Numbered from the stretch's first letter, positions 7,707-17,953 are shown. The stretch: DNA of 64,000 nt from Butyrivibrio sp. VCB2006 (GCF_000420945.1 NZ_ATVX01000006.1:186001-250000), one strand, 5' to 3'. Numbers and translations are program-made. Notes: generated by a model from the letters alone, not told the origin.

Positions 7707-10565
7707 TTAGTCAGCGTTCGTAGCACCATCCTGAAGAGTCTGAGCTGTACCGGAGATGATATCATCCTCGTCTCTAAGCTCAAAGTAATATGCCAAAGCC
7801 TCCTTGGTAATCTGAGCTGCATAACTTGAGGTATAACCATTAGCTATTCTGGTAGCTATTGCAATCTCAGGCCTCTCGTAAGGGGCATAACATACAAAAA
7901 GTGAATGGTTAGGCTTACTCTTTGACTCCTGGGCTGTACCAGTTTTACCGGCAACAGCAACTCCGAGATTTGAGTAATAAGCCTTATCCTGTACAACCTG
8001 TCTCATTCCAGTATGAATTGCGTTCCAATAGCTTGCAGGCATATCAATCTGGTTTCTAACCTGAGCTGAATATTCCTCCAGCAGGTTTCCGTTAGAATCT
8101 GTAGTCTTATCAATAAGAGTCAGATTATAGCAGGTTCCGCTATTTGCCACGGTTGTTACATATCTGGCAAGACCAACAGTGGTAAAAGAGTTAGTGCCCT
8201 GTCCGATAGCAGAACGGACAGCATCCATGTCAGATGTCTGTGGCTCAGACTCTGCAATTTCGATGCCGGACTTTTCAGATAAACCGTAAAGATCAGCATA
8301 TTTGGCAAGCTTATTAAGACCTACATCAGGAGAATAGGTATCTCCGTCCATTCCAAGTCTGTAACCAACTTCATAAAAGAAACAGTTACAGGAGTTGCGG
8401 ATACCACCTGTGACATTAAGTCCGCCATGGCCTCTTGGATATATCCAGCATCTTGGCGGATTATCAGTCTTATCAAAAATACCGCCGCAGTAGATAACGG
8501 AATCGGTTGTAATAACGCCTTCCATAAGACCTGCAGTTGAGGAAACCATCTTAAAGGTAGATCCCGGAGCAGTTTTCTGCTGAGTAGCGTAGTTGTAAAG
8601 CGGATTAGAATTATCGTTACGAAGTTTTGCATAATACTCAGCATCAACTCCGTTAGCCATCATGTTATTGTCATATCCCGGATATGAAACAAGAGCAAGA
8701 ACGTCACCGGTATTAACATCAGTAATGACCATTGATCCTGTACATGGATCGAGAGCTAGCTGTGCGGGAGTAATATCAAGATTAGATATGCGGTTAATCA
8801 TAAAGGTATACGCAGACTCTCCGCCTCTTTGCCAAAGCTCAAGTTCTTCTTCATCTATGTGAATAGCCTTCTGCTCAATCAGGATATCGCATACCTGAGA
8901 TCCTGAAATATAGCCATCCAACAAAAGATATTTATAAAGCCTTGTCTTAAACTCAGCATCATCTGCCAGCGATGTAATAATGTGCTCTGTGATCTGATTA
9001 AAGATTTCTTCAGAATCAGCATACTGATTATCAATACTCAGCTTGGAAACGTCGATCCAGTTCATTGCTATGGCATACTTGATATACTCTCCAAGAGAAA
9101 TAGTCTCATCATTTGTCCAGGCAATATATGTACTATCTTCTCTATCAACCTTGGAGGAGTCAATAATTCCGGCACTATACAAATTAGCAGCGATATGACT
9201 CATATACCACTGATATTCCTTGGAAAGAGAATCATAGCTGGTTTTCTTTTCGCTAAGTTCTTCTCTTATTTGTGCCACAACATTTTCATTCTTGGTAACA
9301 AAGGCATTGTAAACAGCCTTCTCATTCTCCAAAGCATCATCGGCCGACAAATGATTTACGTCAACAACATTATTATCAAAAATGGCAAAGTATACATCAT
9401 AAATAGGAATAACAATATTACTTGAACTTGATGTTTCAGTAAAAGTATAGGTCTTAATATTCTGAATCTTTGAAACAAGAATACCGGCAAGGGACTGCTC
9501 TATAATGTTGTAACAAGCCTCAGTAAGATCCTTGTCGATAGTAAGATAAACATCATTACCTGCTACAGAATCCACATAGTTACTTGTCTCTATAACCTGT
9601 CCGGTATTATCAACATAAACAGTCTCTGAACCTTTCGTTCCCTGAAGAACGCTTTCCATAGCCTGCTCAATGCCTGATTTACCTACAGTATCGTTAAGGC
9701 CATAGTTACTGTTCGTCTGCTGAAGAGTATACAGTTCATCCTCAGAAACCTTACCTGTATATCCTAGAATCTGTGAAAAATATACGGAATCAACATATTT
9801 TCTTGCAGTGCTCTCCTCAATGGAAACACCGTCAAGAGTATCAGCATTTTCCATAACATCAGCAACAGTCTGATCACTTACATCAGATGCCACAGTAGTA
9901 TCAATATACTTCTGGTAACTGTTGGTGCTCATATTGTATCTAATGTTGAGAACCTTAAGTGCTCTCTCATTGGTGTAGTTAAGTCTTGGCATAAAAGTAG
10001 ACGAATCATCCGGATTCTCGTAATCGCCTATACCAAAGGACTTGCACATATCATCAACAACTTCTGTAGCTGTCTTTGTCTTTTCCTCATACTTAAGGTC
10101 ATTTATTGAGGATCTGCCATAAACATCAGCAAGGAATCTAAGAAGAGTGTTGCCCTCAACCGTAAACTCAAAGTTATTATTCTCATTAAGGACAATCTTG
10201 AAATCCTGGTCTACAGAATCTCCGTTTTCCTCGATAATATCAATAAGCCTGTTAAGTGTTGCATTGATTGATTTATTCTTGCCTCTGCCGGATTTATAAA
10301 CGTCCTCAATTGTTACAGAATTAGCCAGTTCGTTATAAGCAAGGAGCTTACCGTTTCTGTCATAGATATTACCTCTTGTAGCCGCAATGCTCTTTTCCTT
10401 CTTGATTCGCAGTTTAAAGGTATCAAGATAGTACTCACCATTAATTATCTGCAACGAAAAAAGCCTGTAGATCATAATTGATGCCAGGCAGATCAGAACG
10501 CCGCAAATTATTACAGCTCTTGAAGTTATGAACTTAATAAATGCTTCCTTAAATTCACTAAACAA
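7707..10565 (-). CDS. mrdA: Class B penicillin-binding protein (PBP2/MrdA), large form
   Basis: Transpeptidase that crosslinks peptidoglycan during elongation, anchored by one N-terminal helix (about 17-35). A dimerisation domain (KKEKSIAATRGNIYDRNG, about 51-68) precedes the transpeptidase domain with STFK at about 665-668, SCN near 723 and KTG near 873. At 952 residues it is well above the usual 600-700 because of about 200 extra residues between about 360 and 600, ahead of the transpeptidase domain. The start is TTG (10563-10565), overlapping the mreD stop by 8 nt, with AAAGGAG about 11 nt upstream; no nearby ATG retains the anchor. Its neighbours are mreD and rodA. Confidence 0.93.
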   Translation of the reverse strand: MFSEFKEAFIKFITSRAVIICGVLICLASIMIYRLFSLQIINGEYYLDTFKLRIKKEKSIAATRGNIYDRNGKLLAYNELANSVTIEDVYKSGRGKNKSINATLNRLIDIIEENGDSVDQDFKIVLNENNNFEFTVEGNTLLRFLADVYGRSSINDLKYEEKTKTATEVVDDMCKSFGIGDYENPDDSSTFMPRLNYTNERALKVLNIRYNMSTNSYQKYIDTTVASDVSDQTVADVMENADTLDGVSIEESTARKYVDSVYFSQILGYTGKVSEDELYTLQQTNSNYGLNDTVGKSGIEQAMESVLQGTKGSETVYVDNTGQVIETSNYVDSVAGNDVYLTIDKDLTEACYNIIEQSLAGILVSKIQNIKTYTFTETSSSSNIVIPIYDVYFAIFDNNVVDVNHLSADDALENEKAVYNAFVTKNENVVAQIREELSEKKTSYDSLSKEYQWYMSHIAANLYSAGIIDSSKVDREDSTYIAWTNDETISLGEYIKYAIAMNWIDVSKLSIDNQYADSEEIFNQITEHIITSLADDAEFKTRLYKYLLLDGYISGSQVCDILIEQKAIHIDEEELELWQRGGESAYTFMINRISNLDITPAQLALDPCTGSMVITDVNTGDVLALVSYPGYDNNMMANGVDAEYYAKLRNDNSNPLYNYATQQKTAPGSTFKMVSSTAGLMEGVITTDSVIYCGGIFDKTDNPPRCWIYPRGHGGLNVTGGIRNSCNCFFYEVGYRLGMDGDTYSPDVGLNKLAKYADLYGLSEKSGIEIAESEPQTSDMDAVRSAIGQGTNSFTTVGLARYVTTVANSGTCYNLTLIDKTTDSNGNLLEEYSAQVRNQIDMPASYWNAIHTGMRQVVQDKAYYSNLGVAVAGKTGTAQESKSKPNHSLFVCYAPYERPEIAIATRIANGYTSSYAAQITKEALAYYFELRDEDDIISGTAQTLQDGATNAD

Positions 10566-11082
10566 ATTTCTTGGCGCTCCTTTGTTCTCTTTCGTCGATT
10601 CTGTTATTCAGGTACAGAATAAATGGGTAAAAGAAAATAGCTATAAGTGCAGTGTAAACCATCTCAGGCAGGATTACATTCATCATGTAATAGCCTATGT
10701 CAAACTTTGTTCTGAACAAAAACATAAGAACATAACATATAAAACCAAACAAAAAGTCAGCAATAGTTATAAATACAATGGGGATGGCAATATTCTGAGA
10801 AAAGAATACTTCATGAAACTTCCCAACAATAAACCCTATATACATGTAAATCAAAGCAAAAAATCCGATATATGTGCCAAAGAAAATATCAACCAAAAGG
10901 CCACTAAAAAAGCCCATAACAAGACCGGATTTATCCCCTTTAATAAATCCGGAACTGGCAACAATAATCATTAAGAGATTTGGTGCAGTATCACCAAAAT
11001 CCAGCACTCTGAAAACAGTAGTCTGTAAAATAAATGAAACTAGCACCAACAAAAAATTTGTTAAAACTCGCCTAATATTCAT
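10558..11082 (-). CDS. mreD: Rod-shape-determining protein MreD
   Basis: Integral membrane component of the elongasome linking MreC to other wall-synthesis proteins. The 174 residues are mostly hydrophobic, with five or six helices and the family pattern near the N-terminus (FLLVLVSFILQTTVF) and GFFSGLLVDIFFG around 56-70. Size and hydropathy fit MreD, a family with weak sequence conservation, so the call leans strongly on its place between mreC and mrdA. It starts 10 nt after mreC and its 3' end overlaps mrdA. Confidence 0.93.
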   Translation of the reverse strand: MNIRRVLTNFLLVLVSFILQTTVFRVLDFGDTAPNLLMIIVASSGFIKGDKSGLVMGFFSGLLVDIFFGTYIGFFALIYMYIGFIVGKFHEVFFSQNIAIPIVFITIADFLFGFICYVLMFLFRTKFDIGYYMMNVILPEMVYTALIAIFFYPFILYLNNRIDEREQRSAKKFV

Positions 11083-11092
11083 TTAATTACCC

Positions 11093-11962
11093 TTAGTCTT
11101 TAATATCTTTCTTGAGCTCCAACAAAACAAGCACAATGTTCAAATGCTCGAAATCAACAGCAGGTGTCATGGTACCTGATTTAGTCAGGTTGTTGGAGTC
11201 ATCATCAATTGTAGATATATATCCTACAAGAATACCCGGAAGATACTTGTCACTGATATTGGAAGTAACAATCTTATCTCCTATGCTGACCTTATCAACA
11301 TCATCTACAAGCTTGGAAAATCTAATAAGTCCCTGTCTGTATAATTCAAGGTCTCCGGAAACAATCAAATTATCTGAGGATGCAAGAACCATTCCACTTA
11401 CAGAAGCATTATCTGCGATTATAGACTGAACCTTAGCCCAGTCAGGACCGACATCGATTATCCTTCCAACCAAAGCACCATTAGCAATGACATTCATATC
11501 GATAGCAAGTCCATCATCAGAACCCTTATCAATAACAAAAGCGTGATACCAGTTGCCTGCATCCTTGGCAATAATCCTAGCGCCGATCTTGTCATACTTC
11601 TCATATGGATCATCAAGCTGGTACATATTACGGAGCTCAACCAGCTCATACTTTTCCTGTTCAAGAGTGGTATTGGCTATTGTCAGCTCATCAATTTGAC
11701 TCTTAAGTCTCTCATTTTCTTCAAGAAGCTTTGTTATAGATGAAAGTTTGTCAGTTGTATCCTTAAGGTATGTCCCAACAGTTGTTATACCCTTTTGGAA
11801 AGGCACAACAAAAATGCCTGCAAAAGAATTAAGCGGGCCTGTAAACAGATTAGTATTAAAAGTTATGATGATCATGCCTGTGCATAACACTGTAAGAATA
11901 AAGAGGAGATATTTACTTGGTAATGTAAAATCCTCTCCTCTTTTTTTGATAATGGGACTCAT
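11093..11962 (-). CDS. mreC: Rod-shape-determining protein MreC
   Basis: Bitopic scaffold of the elongasome: a short cytoplasmic N-terminus, one membrane helix (about 18-37), a coiled coil (about 68-110, rich in E/L/K heptads), and an extracytoplasmic beta domain with DKGSDDGLAIDMNVIANGALVGRI (about 143-168), the typical MreC signature. The 289 residues are of normal length. Its ATG overlaps the mreB stop by one base (TAATG), indicating coupled translation in the mreBCD set. Confidence 0.96.
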   Translation of the reverse strand: MSPIIKKRGEDFTLPSKYLLFILTVLCTGMIIITFNTNLFTGPLNSFAGIFVVPFQKGITTVGTYLKDTTDKLSSITKLLEENERLKSQIDELTIANTTLEQEKYELVELRNMYQLDDPYEKYDKIGARIIAKDAGNWYHAFVIDKGSDDGLAIDMNVIANGALVGRIIDVGPDWAKVQSIIADNASVSGMVLASSDNLIVSGDLELYRQGLIRFSKLVDDVDKVSIGDKIVTSNISDKYLPGILVGYISTIDDDSNNLTKSGTMTPAVDFEHLNIVLVLLELKKDIKD

Positions 11963-12966
11963 TATTTATCCTCTTCAATTCCATATGCAAGAGCTTTATA
12001 CTGGTCTTCCTTGATTATCTTGGCAAGTCCGAGAGCGCCTGAACCAACTGGATTCTCAGCAATATTTACATTAAGTCCGACACCATTACTGAGTCTCTGT
12101 GCAAGGTGGCAAACCTGTGATGCACCACCTGTCAAATACAAACCATGCTTGAAGATATCTGCAGCAAGTTCAGGTGGAGTCTTCTCAAGTGCAGCCTTGA
12201 TGTTATCAAGGATTGCATCAAAGTTCTCAATAAGAGCCTGATTAAGAAGCTCTGTAGGAATCTTACGCTCAACAGGAAGTCCTGTAACGATGTCTCTTCC
12301 GTATACTACAGCGTCCTTGCCTTCCTTCTCCAGCTCTTTAAGTGAAATCTTAACAGCTTCAGATGTCTTCTCACCGATAAGAAGTCCAAACTCCTTACGG
12401 ATAACGTTTCTGATTGACTCATCAAACTTCTTGCCGCCTACCTTAATAAGCTTACTTACAACGATACCGCGAAGTGAAAGAATTGAAATCTCAGTTGTGT
12501 CATAGCCAACGTTAACAACAAGAACACCCTGAGAGTTCATAACGTCTACATTCATTCCAAGACCGTCAGCAAGTGGCTTTTTAACCATCATGATCTTCTT
12601 GGCCTTGATGCCAGCATCATTGATAAGATCGTGGAAAGCACGTCTTTCTACCTCAGTAACATCCTTAGGAACAGCAATATAAACTTCGCAAGGCTTAACA
12701 GAGCCCTTCATCTGGTCTGTCAAAAAGAGCTTGACCAAAGTCTCCATATGTTCGATATCAGCAATAACACCACTGTTAAGCGGATATGTAATCTTAATCT
12801 TATCCGGAGCCTTCTCATACATCTCATATGCAGAATTGCCATAAGCAAAGACATTTGTCTTATTCTCAATTGCAATCATATTCTTCTCAACTGTAAGAGA
12901 ATCCTCATCTCTGTTGTAAATCTTGATGTTACTGGTTCCAAGATCGATTCCAAAAATATTACCCAA
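11962..12966 (-). CDS. mreB: Actin-like cell-shape protein MreB
   Basis: Cytoplasmic actin homologue that forms membrane-associated filaments guiding lateral wall synthesis. Actin-fold phosphate loops are visible: GIDLGTSNIKIY (about 5-16), VVNVGYDTTEISILS (about 150-164) and GLYLTGGASQVCHL (about 274-287). The 334 residues match the family. It is the first mre gene, 10 nt after radC, and heads mreB-mreC-mreD-mrdA-rodA. It could be an MreB paralogue such as Mbl, but the linkage to mreCD supports MreB. Confidence 0.95.
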   Translation of the reverse strand: MGNIFGIDLGTSNIKIYNRDEDSLTVEKNMIAIENKTNVFAYGNSAYEMYEKAPDKIKITYPLNSGVIADIEHMETLVKLFLTDQMKGSVKPCEVYIAVPKDVTEVERRAFHDLINDAGIKAKKIMMVKKPLADGLGMNVDVMNSQGVLVVNVGYDTTEISILSLRGIVVSKLIKVGGKKFDESIRNVIRKEFGLLIGEKTSEAVKISLKELEKEGKDAVVYGRDIVTGLPVERKIPTELLNQALIENFDAILDNIKAALEKTPPELAADIFKHGLYLTGGASQVCHLAQRLSNGVGLNVNIAENPVGSGALGLAKIIKEDQYKALAYGIEEDK

Positions 12967-12976
12967 AGCTTCCTCC

Positions 12977-13690
12977 TTATTGCCACATCAGTCCCTTTTC
13001 CACGAAACTGTAATATGACTTATCTCCTATAATGATATGATCTCTCAGCCTGATATCAAGCATATAGCCTGACTGACTTATTTTATTAGTAATCTCTGCA
13101 TCTGCCCGGCTTGGCGTCGGATCTCCCGTTGGGTGATTATGTAGTAATATCAGATTGTTGGCCCCACACTTAAGAGCATGCATAAAAACATCTCTCGGAG
13201 AAAGGCTTGCAGAATTAACTGTTCCGATTGATAAAAGACATTCCTCTATAAGACAAAGCTTATTATTAAGGCATAAAAGAATTGTCTTTTCTTGTTCCTC
13301 ATGCCTCATCCTCTCCATGTAGTAATCAGCTACATTAGAAGGATTGCTCATATCCAGAATGTCTGACTTTTTCTGATAGGACATTCGTCTTACCAGTTCA
13401 GCAATGCATTTTAATTTGACTGCCTTGACCTGTCCCACACCATGAATACTCATGAGTTCTTCCATGGACAAAGAAAAAAGTGCATTAAGCCCCTTTTCCT
13501 TACTGCGTCCCATCTGCATTATCTGTCTGGCTATATCAACAGGTGATGATTTAATGCTCCCTGTTCTGATAATAATAGCCAAAAGCTCAGCATCCGTGAG
13601 GCTTTCAGGTCCAAATGCCATAAATCTTTCGTAGGGAAGCGTCTCCCTGCAATCAGGATCCCAGGCAAGTTGTGTATTAAATGATTTCAT
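12977..13690 (-). CDS. radC: RadC-family JAB/MPN domain protein
   Basis: Named for DNA repair but without proven activity; the fold is that of JAMM metalloproteases. An N-terminal helix-hairpin-helix-like part (ESLTDAELLAIIIRTG ... SIHGVGQVKAVKLKC) precedes the JAB domain, with HNHPTGDPTPSRAD supplying the HxH and downstream S/D residues of the JAMM motif (about 165-178). I start at the ATG at 13688-13690, with AAGGAG just upstream; a TTG 21 nt earlier is less likely. Its placement immediately before mreB is widely conserved in Firmicutes and proteobacteria. Confidence 0.93.
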   Translation of the reverse strand: MKSFNTQLAWDPDCRETLPYERFMAFGPESLTDAELLAIIIRTGSIKSSPVDIARQIMQMGRSKEKGLNALFSLSMEELMSIHGVGQVKAVKLKCIAELVRRMSYQKKSDILDMSNPSNVADYYMERMRHEEQEKTILLCLNNKLCLIEECLLSIGTVNSASLSPRDVFMHALKCGANNLILLHNHPTGDPTPSRADAEITNKISQSGYMLDIRLRDHIIIGDKSYYSFVEKGLMWQ

Positions 13691-13760
13691 GAATCTCCTT
13701 CCGATATACAACTCCAGACAATCAGAAAAAGACCACTATATATTTTAGCACATATAATAC

Positions 13761-15056
13761 TTACTTTAAACTAGATATTGAAACGATTCCTGCATCAACA
13801 AGGCTCTGAAGTGTCTTAAGTATGCCAAGTTTAGCATGAGGCCAAGTAAGACCACCCTGGAAGAACACTGAATAAGGCGGCTTTATAGGGCCATCTGCAG
13901 AAAGCTCAATAGATGAACCTGATACAAAGGCTCCAGCAGCCATGATAACCTGGGCATCATATCCTGGCATATCCCAAGGCTCCGGTGCCACAAATGAATC
14001 AACAGGGGCAGCAGCCTGAACACCCTGGCAGAACGCAATAACACCCTCTGCCTTTCCAAAGGTTACAGCCTGAATAATGTCGTGCCTATCTTCTGTAGCG
14101 TTAGGGCAAACGTCAAAACCAAGCTTCTCGTAGATATTAGCAGCAAATATAGCTCCCTTAAGAGCAGATGCTGTAACAGTGGGTGCCAGGAAAAATCCCT
14201 GATAGAACTGAGGAAGTATTCCAAGAGAAGCACCAACCTCTTTACCAAGTCCGGGAGATGTAAGTCTGTATGCTGCGTTTTCAACACACTCCTTAGTTCC
14301 TGCAATATATCCTCCGATTGGTGCAAGTCCGCCGCCCGGATTCTTGATAAGTGAGCCAACCACCATATCGGCCCCAACATCTGTAGGTTCTACTGTATCA
14401 ACAAATTCTCCGTAGCAGTTATCTACCATGCAGATAACATCTTTTTTAACAGACTTGATAAAAGAAATAAGCTCGCCAATTCTTGCCACAGAAAGTGTAG
14501 GTCTTGTCTGATACCCCTTAGATCTCTGAATAGTGCAAAGCTTAATATTATCATTTTCAAGAAGTGTCTTTTTAATATTGTCAAAATCAAAGGATCCATC
14601 TGGTAAAAGATCTACCTGAGAATAGCTTACACCGTACTCAGCAAGTGAGCCCTTAGACTCTCTTATTCCAATTACCTCTTCAAGAGTATCGTAAGGCTTA
14701 CCAACAGGTGAAAAAAGCATATCTCCCGGGCGCAGATTACTCATAAGTGCCAGAGCAAGTGCATGTGTTCCACATGTGATCTGTGGTCTTACCAGTGCAT
14801 CCTCTGTATGAAAAACAGAAGCATAAACGGCCTCAAGCTTCTCTCTTCCGATATCGTTATAACCATATCCTGTTGTTCCAAGGAGGCAGGCTTCACTTAC
14901 CTTATTATCCTGCATTGCCTTAAGAACCTTTAGCTGGTTAAATTCTGCGTTCTCATCAATCTTTTTAAATCTTTCTGAAAGACCTTCTAATACCTTTTCT
15001 CCGAAATTAACTACTTCCTCGGAAATTCCAAGGGCCTTATACATTTCCTTCTTCAT
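13761..15056 (-). CDS. Methionine gamma-lyase-like PLP enzyme (YnbB / 'aluminium resistance' family)
   Basis: Fold-type I PLP enzyme of the Cys/Met metabolism group; its physiological substrate is not established in this family. The 431 residues include PQITCGTHALALAL (about 91-104, cofactor-contacting loop), VDNCYGEFVD with D212 for the pyridine nitrogen, and GSLIKNPGGGLAP with K238 as the Schiff-base lysine. It overlaps the downstream end of miaA by 20 nt and lies in the ynbB-miaA-mutL-mutS order seen in Bacillus and Clostridia. The 'aluminium resistance' label is historical and I would not rely on it. Confidence 0.9.
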   Translation of the reverse strand: MKKEMYKALGISEEVVNFGEKVLEGLSERFKKIDENAEFNQLKVLKAMQDNKVSEACLLGTTGYGYNDIGREKLEAVYASVFHTEDALVRPQITCGTHALALALMSNLRPGDMLFSPVGKPYDTLEEVIGIRESKGSLAEYGVSYSQVDLLPDGSFDFDNIKKTLLENDNIKLCTIQRSKGYQTRPTLSVARIGELISFIKSVKKDVICMVDNCYGEFVDTVEPTDVGADMVVGSLIKNPGGGLAPIGGYIAGTKECVENAAYRLTSPGLGKEVGASLGILPQFYQGFFLAPTVTASALKGAIFAANIYEKLGFDVCPNATEDRHDIIQAVTFGKAEGVIAFCQGVQAAAPVDSFVAPEPWDMPGYDAQVIMAAGAFVSGSSIELSADGPIKPPYSVFFQGGLTWPHAKLGILKTLQSLVDAGIVSISSLK

Positions 15057-15975
15057 AAATCCTAATCATCTCTTTCAAAATTAATTCATCATTGTGATCA
15101 AATGCATTTTTGTCGATCCAGATCACATCTCTCTCCCTGCGAAACCAGGTAAGTTGTCTCTTGGCAAAGTGCCTTGTGTTTAGCTTAATAAGGTAAATTG
15201 CTCTCTCAAGATCATACTCGCCGTCAAGGTATCCCAAAATTTCTCTATACCCAAGGCTCTGCATGGAGGTTGCCGTTCTTGGAATATGGTACTGCTCAAG
15301 GGATTTAACCTCATCAACAAGACCATCTTCTATCATCTGATCTACTCTTTTGTCTATGCGAGAGTATAGCGTTTTTCTCTCATCTGTCAATACAAAATAT
15401 CTAAAGTCATAAGGCGAAGTACGCTGATGCTGCTCCTCATTATGCTCAGAAATCGGCTTTCCGGTCTTGTAATAATACTCAAGCGCCCTGATCACCCTCT
15501 TTGAATTATTCTCATGAATAATCTCTGCGGAAGCAGTGTCAACAGCTCGTAGCTCTTCATGAAGGACATGAACTCCGAGTGCCCGGACTCTTTCTTCCAG
15601 TTCTTTACGAAGGCTGTCATCTTCATCAGTCTCGGTAAAATCAATATCATACAGAACTGCCTGAATATAAAAGCCTGTTCCTCCTACTATGATAGGCACC
15701 TTTCCTCTAGATGAAATGTCAGCAATTTCCTCTTTTACAAGCTTTTGGAAAGTAAAAACATTAAAGTCCTCTGTAGGCTCCAAAAAGTCAATAAGATGAT
15801 GAGGAACTCCCTCCATCTTCTCTTTGCTTATCTTGTCAGTACCGATATTCATATATTTATAAACCTGCATAGAATCAGCGGAGATTATCTCTCCGCCTAC
15901 TCTTTTCGCAAGTTCTATTGATAGTTTTGATTTACCTACCGCAGTAGGCCCTGTGAGGACAATAAGTTTTTGCAT
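15037..15975 (-). CDS. miaA: tRNA dimethylallyltransferase
   Basis: Adds a dimethylallyl group to A37 of tRNAs that read U-starting codons, the substrate later methylthiolated by MiaB (encoded at 20715-22172). The P-loop GPTAVGKS is at residues 9-16 from the chosen start, DSMQVYK follows, and GGTGFYIQAV (about 97-106) and FAKRQLTWFRRE near the C-terminus are family signatures. The 312-residue length is normal. I take the ATG at 15973-15975, one base past the mutL stop; an upstream in-frame start within mutL would add 11 unconserved residues. Confidence 0.95.
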   Translation of the reverse strand: MQKLIVLTGPTAVGKSKLSIELAKRVGGEIISADSMQVYKYMNIGTDKISKEKMEGVPHHLIDFLEPTEDFNVFTFQKLVKEEIADISSRGKVPIIVGGTGFYIQAVLYDIDFTETDEDDSLRKELEERVRALGVHVLHEELRAVDTASAEIIHENNSKRVIRALEYYYKTGKPISEHNEEQHQRTSPYDFRYFVLTDERKTLYSRIDKRVDQMIEDGLVDEVKSLEQYHIPRTATSMQSLGYREILGYLDGEYDLERAIYLIKLNTRHFAKRQLTWFRRERDVIWIDKNAFDHNDELILKEMIRIYEEGNV

Positions 15976-15976
15976 A

Positions 15977-17953
15977 TTATTCCACGACTCTCTTAAACTT
16001 CTTATCAATCTCGTACTTACTCATGGAAATAATGGTTGGTCTTCCATGAGGACAGTTATATGGGTTTTCAAGGGTTAACAACTCATCCAAAAGAGCTTCC
16101 ATTTCCTGCCTTGTCATCTTGGTATTACCCTTTATTGATGCCTTGCAGGCCATGCTTGCGATCTTATAGTTGATGACATCAGGAGTCCTGTTTAGATTTG
16201 TTTCATGGGAAAGCTCATCCAATATTTCCTGGAACATCTCTTTTTCATTATCACAGCCAAAAAGATCTATCGGAATAGCTCTCATGGCATACTCATGGCC
16301 GCCAAAGTTCTCAATATTAAAACCAAGCTTCTCAAAATACTGCCTGTATTCAAGGAAAAGTTCTTCCTCAGCTGCCGATAAGGTGACAATAACAGGCGGA
16401 TTAACCATCTGAGATAGCATCTCTCCGGATTTGTAGCGTTTCATCATACGCTCATAGTTAACCTTTTCATGGGCAGCATGCTGATCCACCATAAACATCT
16501 TATCCTTAAAGCCTATTATCCAGTATGTCCCGAAAATCTGTCCAAGAATCTCGTATTCCTTGACGTTTTCTTTGGAAAGTACCTTCTCATCAAAAAGATT
16601 TAGCTGAACAGGCTTTTTCTCTACTACTATAGCTTCCTGATTCTTAATGATCGGTGATGGTTTTTCCTTCTTTTCAGCCTCTCTTCCATCCAGGTCTCCG
16701 AATATTCTGGTCCAGACCGCAGATTTATTGACGTCTTCAATCTTAATAGGTTTTTCTTTTACCCCTGTAGCATATACCGGTTCAGATTCTGCCACTTTGT
16801 TCTCTTCAAAACGAATACGTTCAAAAGGCTGAGGTGCAACCCTCTTGACCTCTCTATCTGCGCTCTCATCATTAACGGCTGTCTCAGAAGTATTCTCATG
16901 ACTTTCTGATACAGGCACTTCTTTTTCTTCTTCCTTACTTGATAACAGCGCATCAGGAATCATTTCCTGGCTTCTCAGAACATTCTCAACACTGGTCCTT
17001 ATAAATTCATAAAGAGCAGTCTGATTACCAAATCGAACTTCAAGCTTGGCAGGATGCACGTTTACATCCACCATGGACGGATCCATCCTGATATGAAGGA
17101 TTGCAAAAGGGAACTTGTGCATCATCAGATACTGCTTGTATCCCTCTTCAAGAGCCTTAGAAATAATCTTATCCTTAACATATCTGCCATTAACAAAGAA
17201 TATCTCAAAGTTTCTGTTAGACCTGTTAAGAGAAGGCTCACCCAGGTATCCTTCGATAGTAACTCCGTTTTCAGATACATTTATTGGTCTGACACTTACC
17301 GAAACATCACGTCCATAAATTCTATAGATAAGCTCCTTAAGGTCACCATTTCCGGAAGTTGAGAACTTATCGTCCTTGTTATTTATAAAGTGAAAAGAAA
17401 TCGTGGGATTATCAAGAGCAAGATGCTCCATTACATCACCAATATAGCTTCCTTCAGTCTGAGGAGTCTTAAGAAACTTCTTTCTGGCAGGAGTATTGTA
17501 AAAGAGATTCCTGATAATAAAGGTTGTACCATCAGGAGCACCTATCTCCTCCATTCCGGCCTCTTCTCCGCCGTTTATGGAATATCTTGTTCCCGTAAGA
17601 TCATCTTTAGTCTTGGTTATACAATCAACCTGAGCAACGGATGAAATACTGGAAAGCGCTTCACCTCTAAACCCGAGAGAATGAATACTATACAGATCAT
17701 CAATACTCTTAAGCTTACTGGTGGCATGTCTTTTAAAAGCCTTCTTAATCTGACTTTTTTCTATTCCGCAGCCGTTGTCGGTAACACGGATCATATCAAT
17801 GCCACCGCCCTTTATCTCAACAGTAACCGCTGTTGCACCGGAATCAATGGCGTTTTCCACCAGTTCCTTAACAACGCTGGCAGGCCTTTCTACAACTTCA
17901 CCTGCTGCAATCTGATCTATAGTATTTTTATCCAGCTCATTTATAAAGGCCAT
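15977..17953 (-). CDS. mutL: DNA mismatch repair protein MutL with endonuclease motif
   Basis: GHKL ATPase that couples MutS mismatch recognition to strand removal. N-terminal motifs: ELVENAIDSGA (about 30-40), DNGCGI, and GFRGEALSSI (about 93-102). After a long charged linker (about 330-450) the C-terminal dimerisation domain carries DQHAAHEKVNYE near residues 488-499, an exact fit to the DQHA(x)2E(x)4E metal-binding endonuclease motif, and NCPHGRP near the end. This MutL should therefore nick DNA itself, as expected where MutH is absent. It abuts the mutS stop with no gap. Confidence 0.97.
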   Translation of the reverse strand: MAFINELDKNTIDQIAAGEVVERPASVVKELVENAIDSGATAVTVEIKGGGIDMIRVTDNGCGIEKSQIKKAFKRHATSKLKSIDDLYSIHSLGFRGEALSSISSVAQVDCITKTKDDLTGTRYSINGGEEAGMEEIGAPDGTTFIIRNLFYNTPARKKFLKTPQTEGSYIGDVMEHLALDNPTISFHFINNKDDKFSTSGNGDLKELIYRIYGRDVSVSVRPINVSENGVTIEGYLGEPSLNRSNRNFEIFFVNGRYVKDKIISKALEEGYKQYLMMHKFPFAILHIRMDPSMVDVNVHPAKLEVRFGNQTALYEFIRTSVENVLRSQEMIPDALLSSKEEEKEVPVSESHENTSETAVNDESADREVKRVAPQPFERIRFEENKVAESEPVYATGVKEKPIKIEDVNKSAVWTRIFGDLDGREAEKKEKPSPIIKNQEAIVVEKKPVQLNLFDEKVLSKENVKEYEILGQIFGTYWIIGFKDKMFMVDQHAAHEKVNYERMMKRYKSGEMLSQMVNPPVIVTLSAAEEELFLEYRQYFEKLGFNIENFGGHEYAMRAIPIDLFGCDNEKEMFQEILDELSHETNLNRTPDVINYKIASMACKASIKGNTKMTRQEMEALLDELLTLENPYNCPHGRPTIISMSKYEIDKKFKRVVE

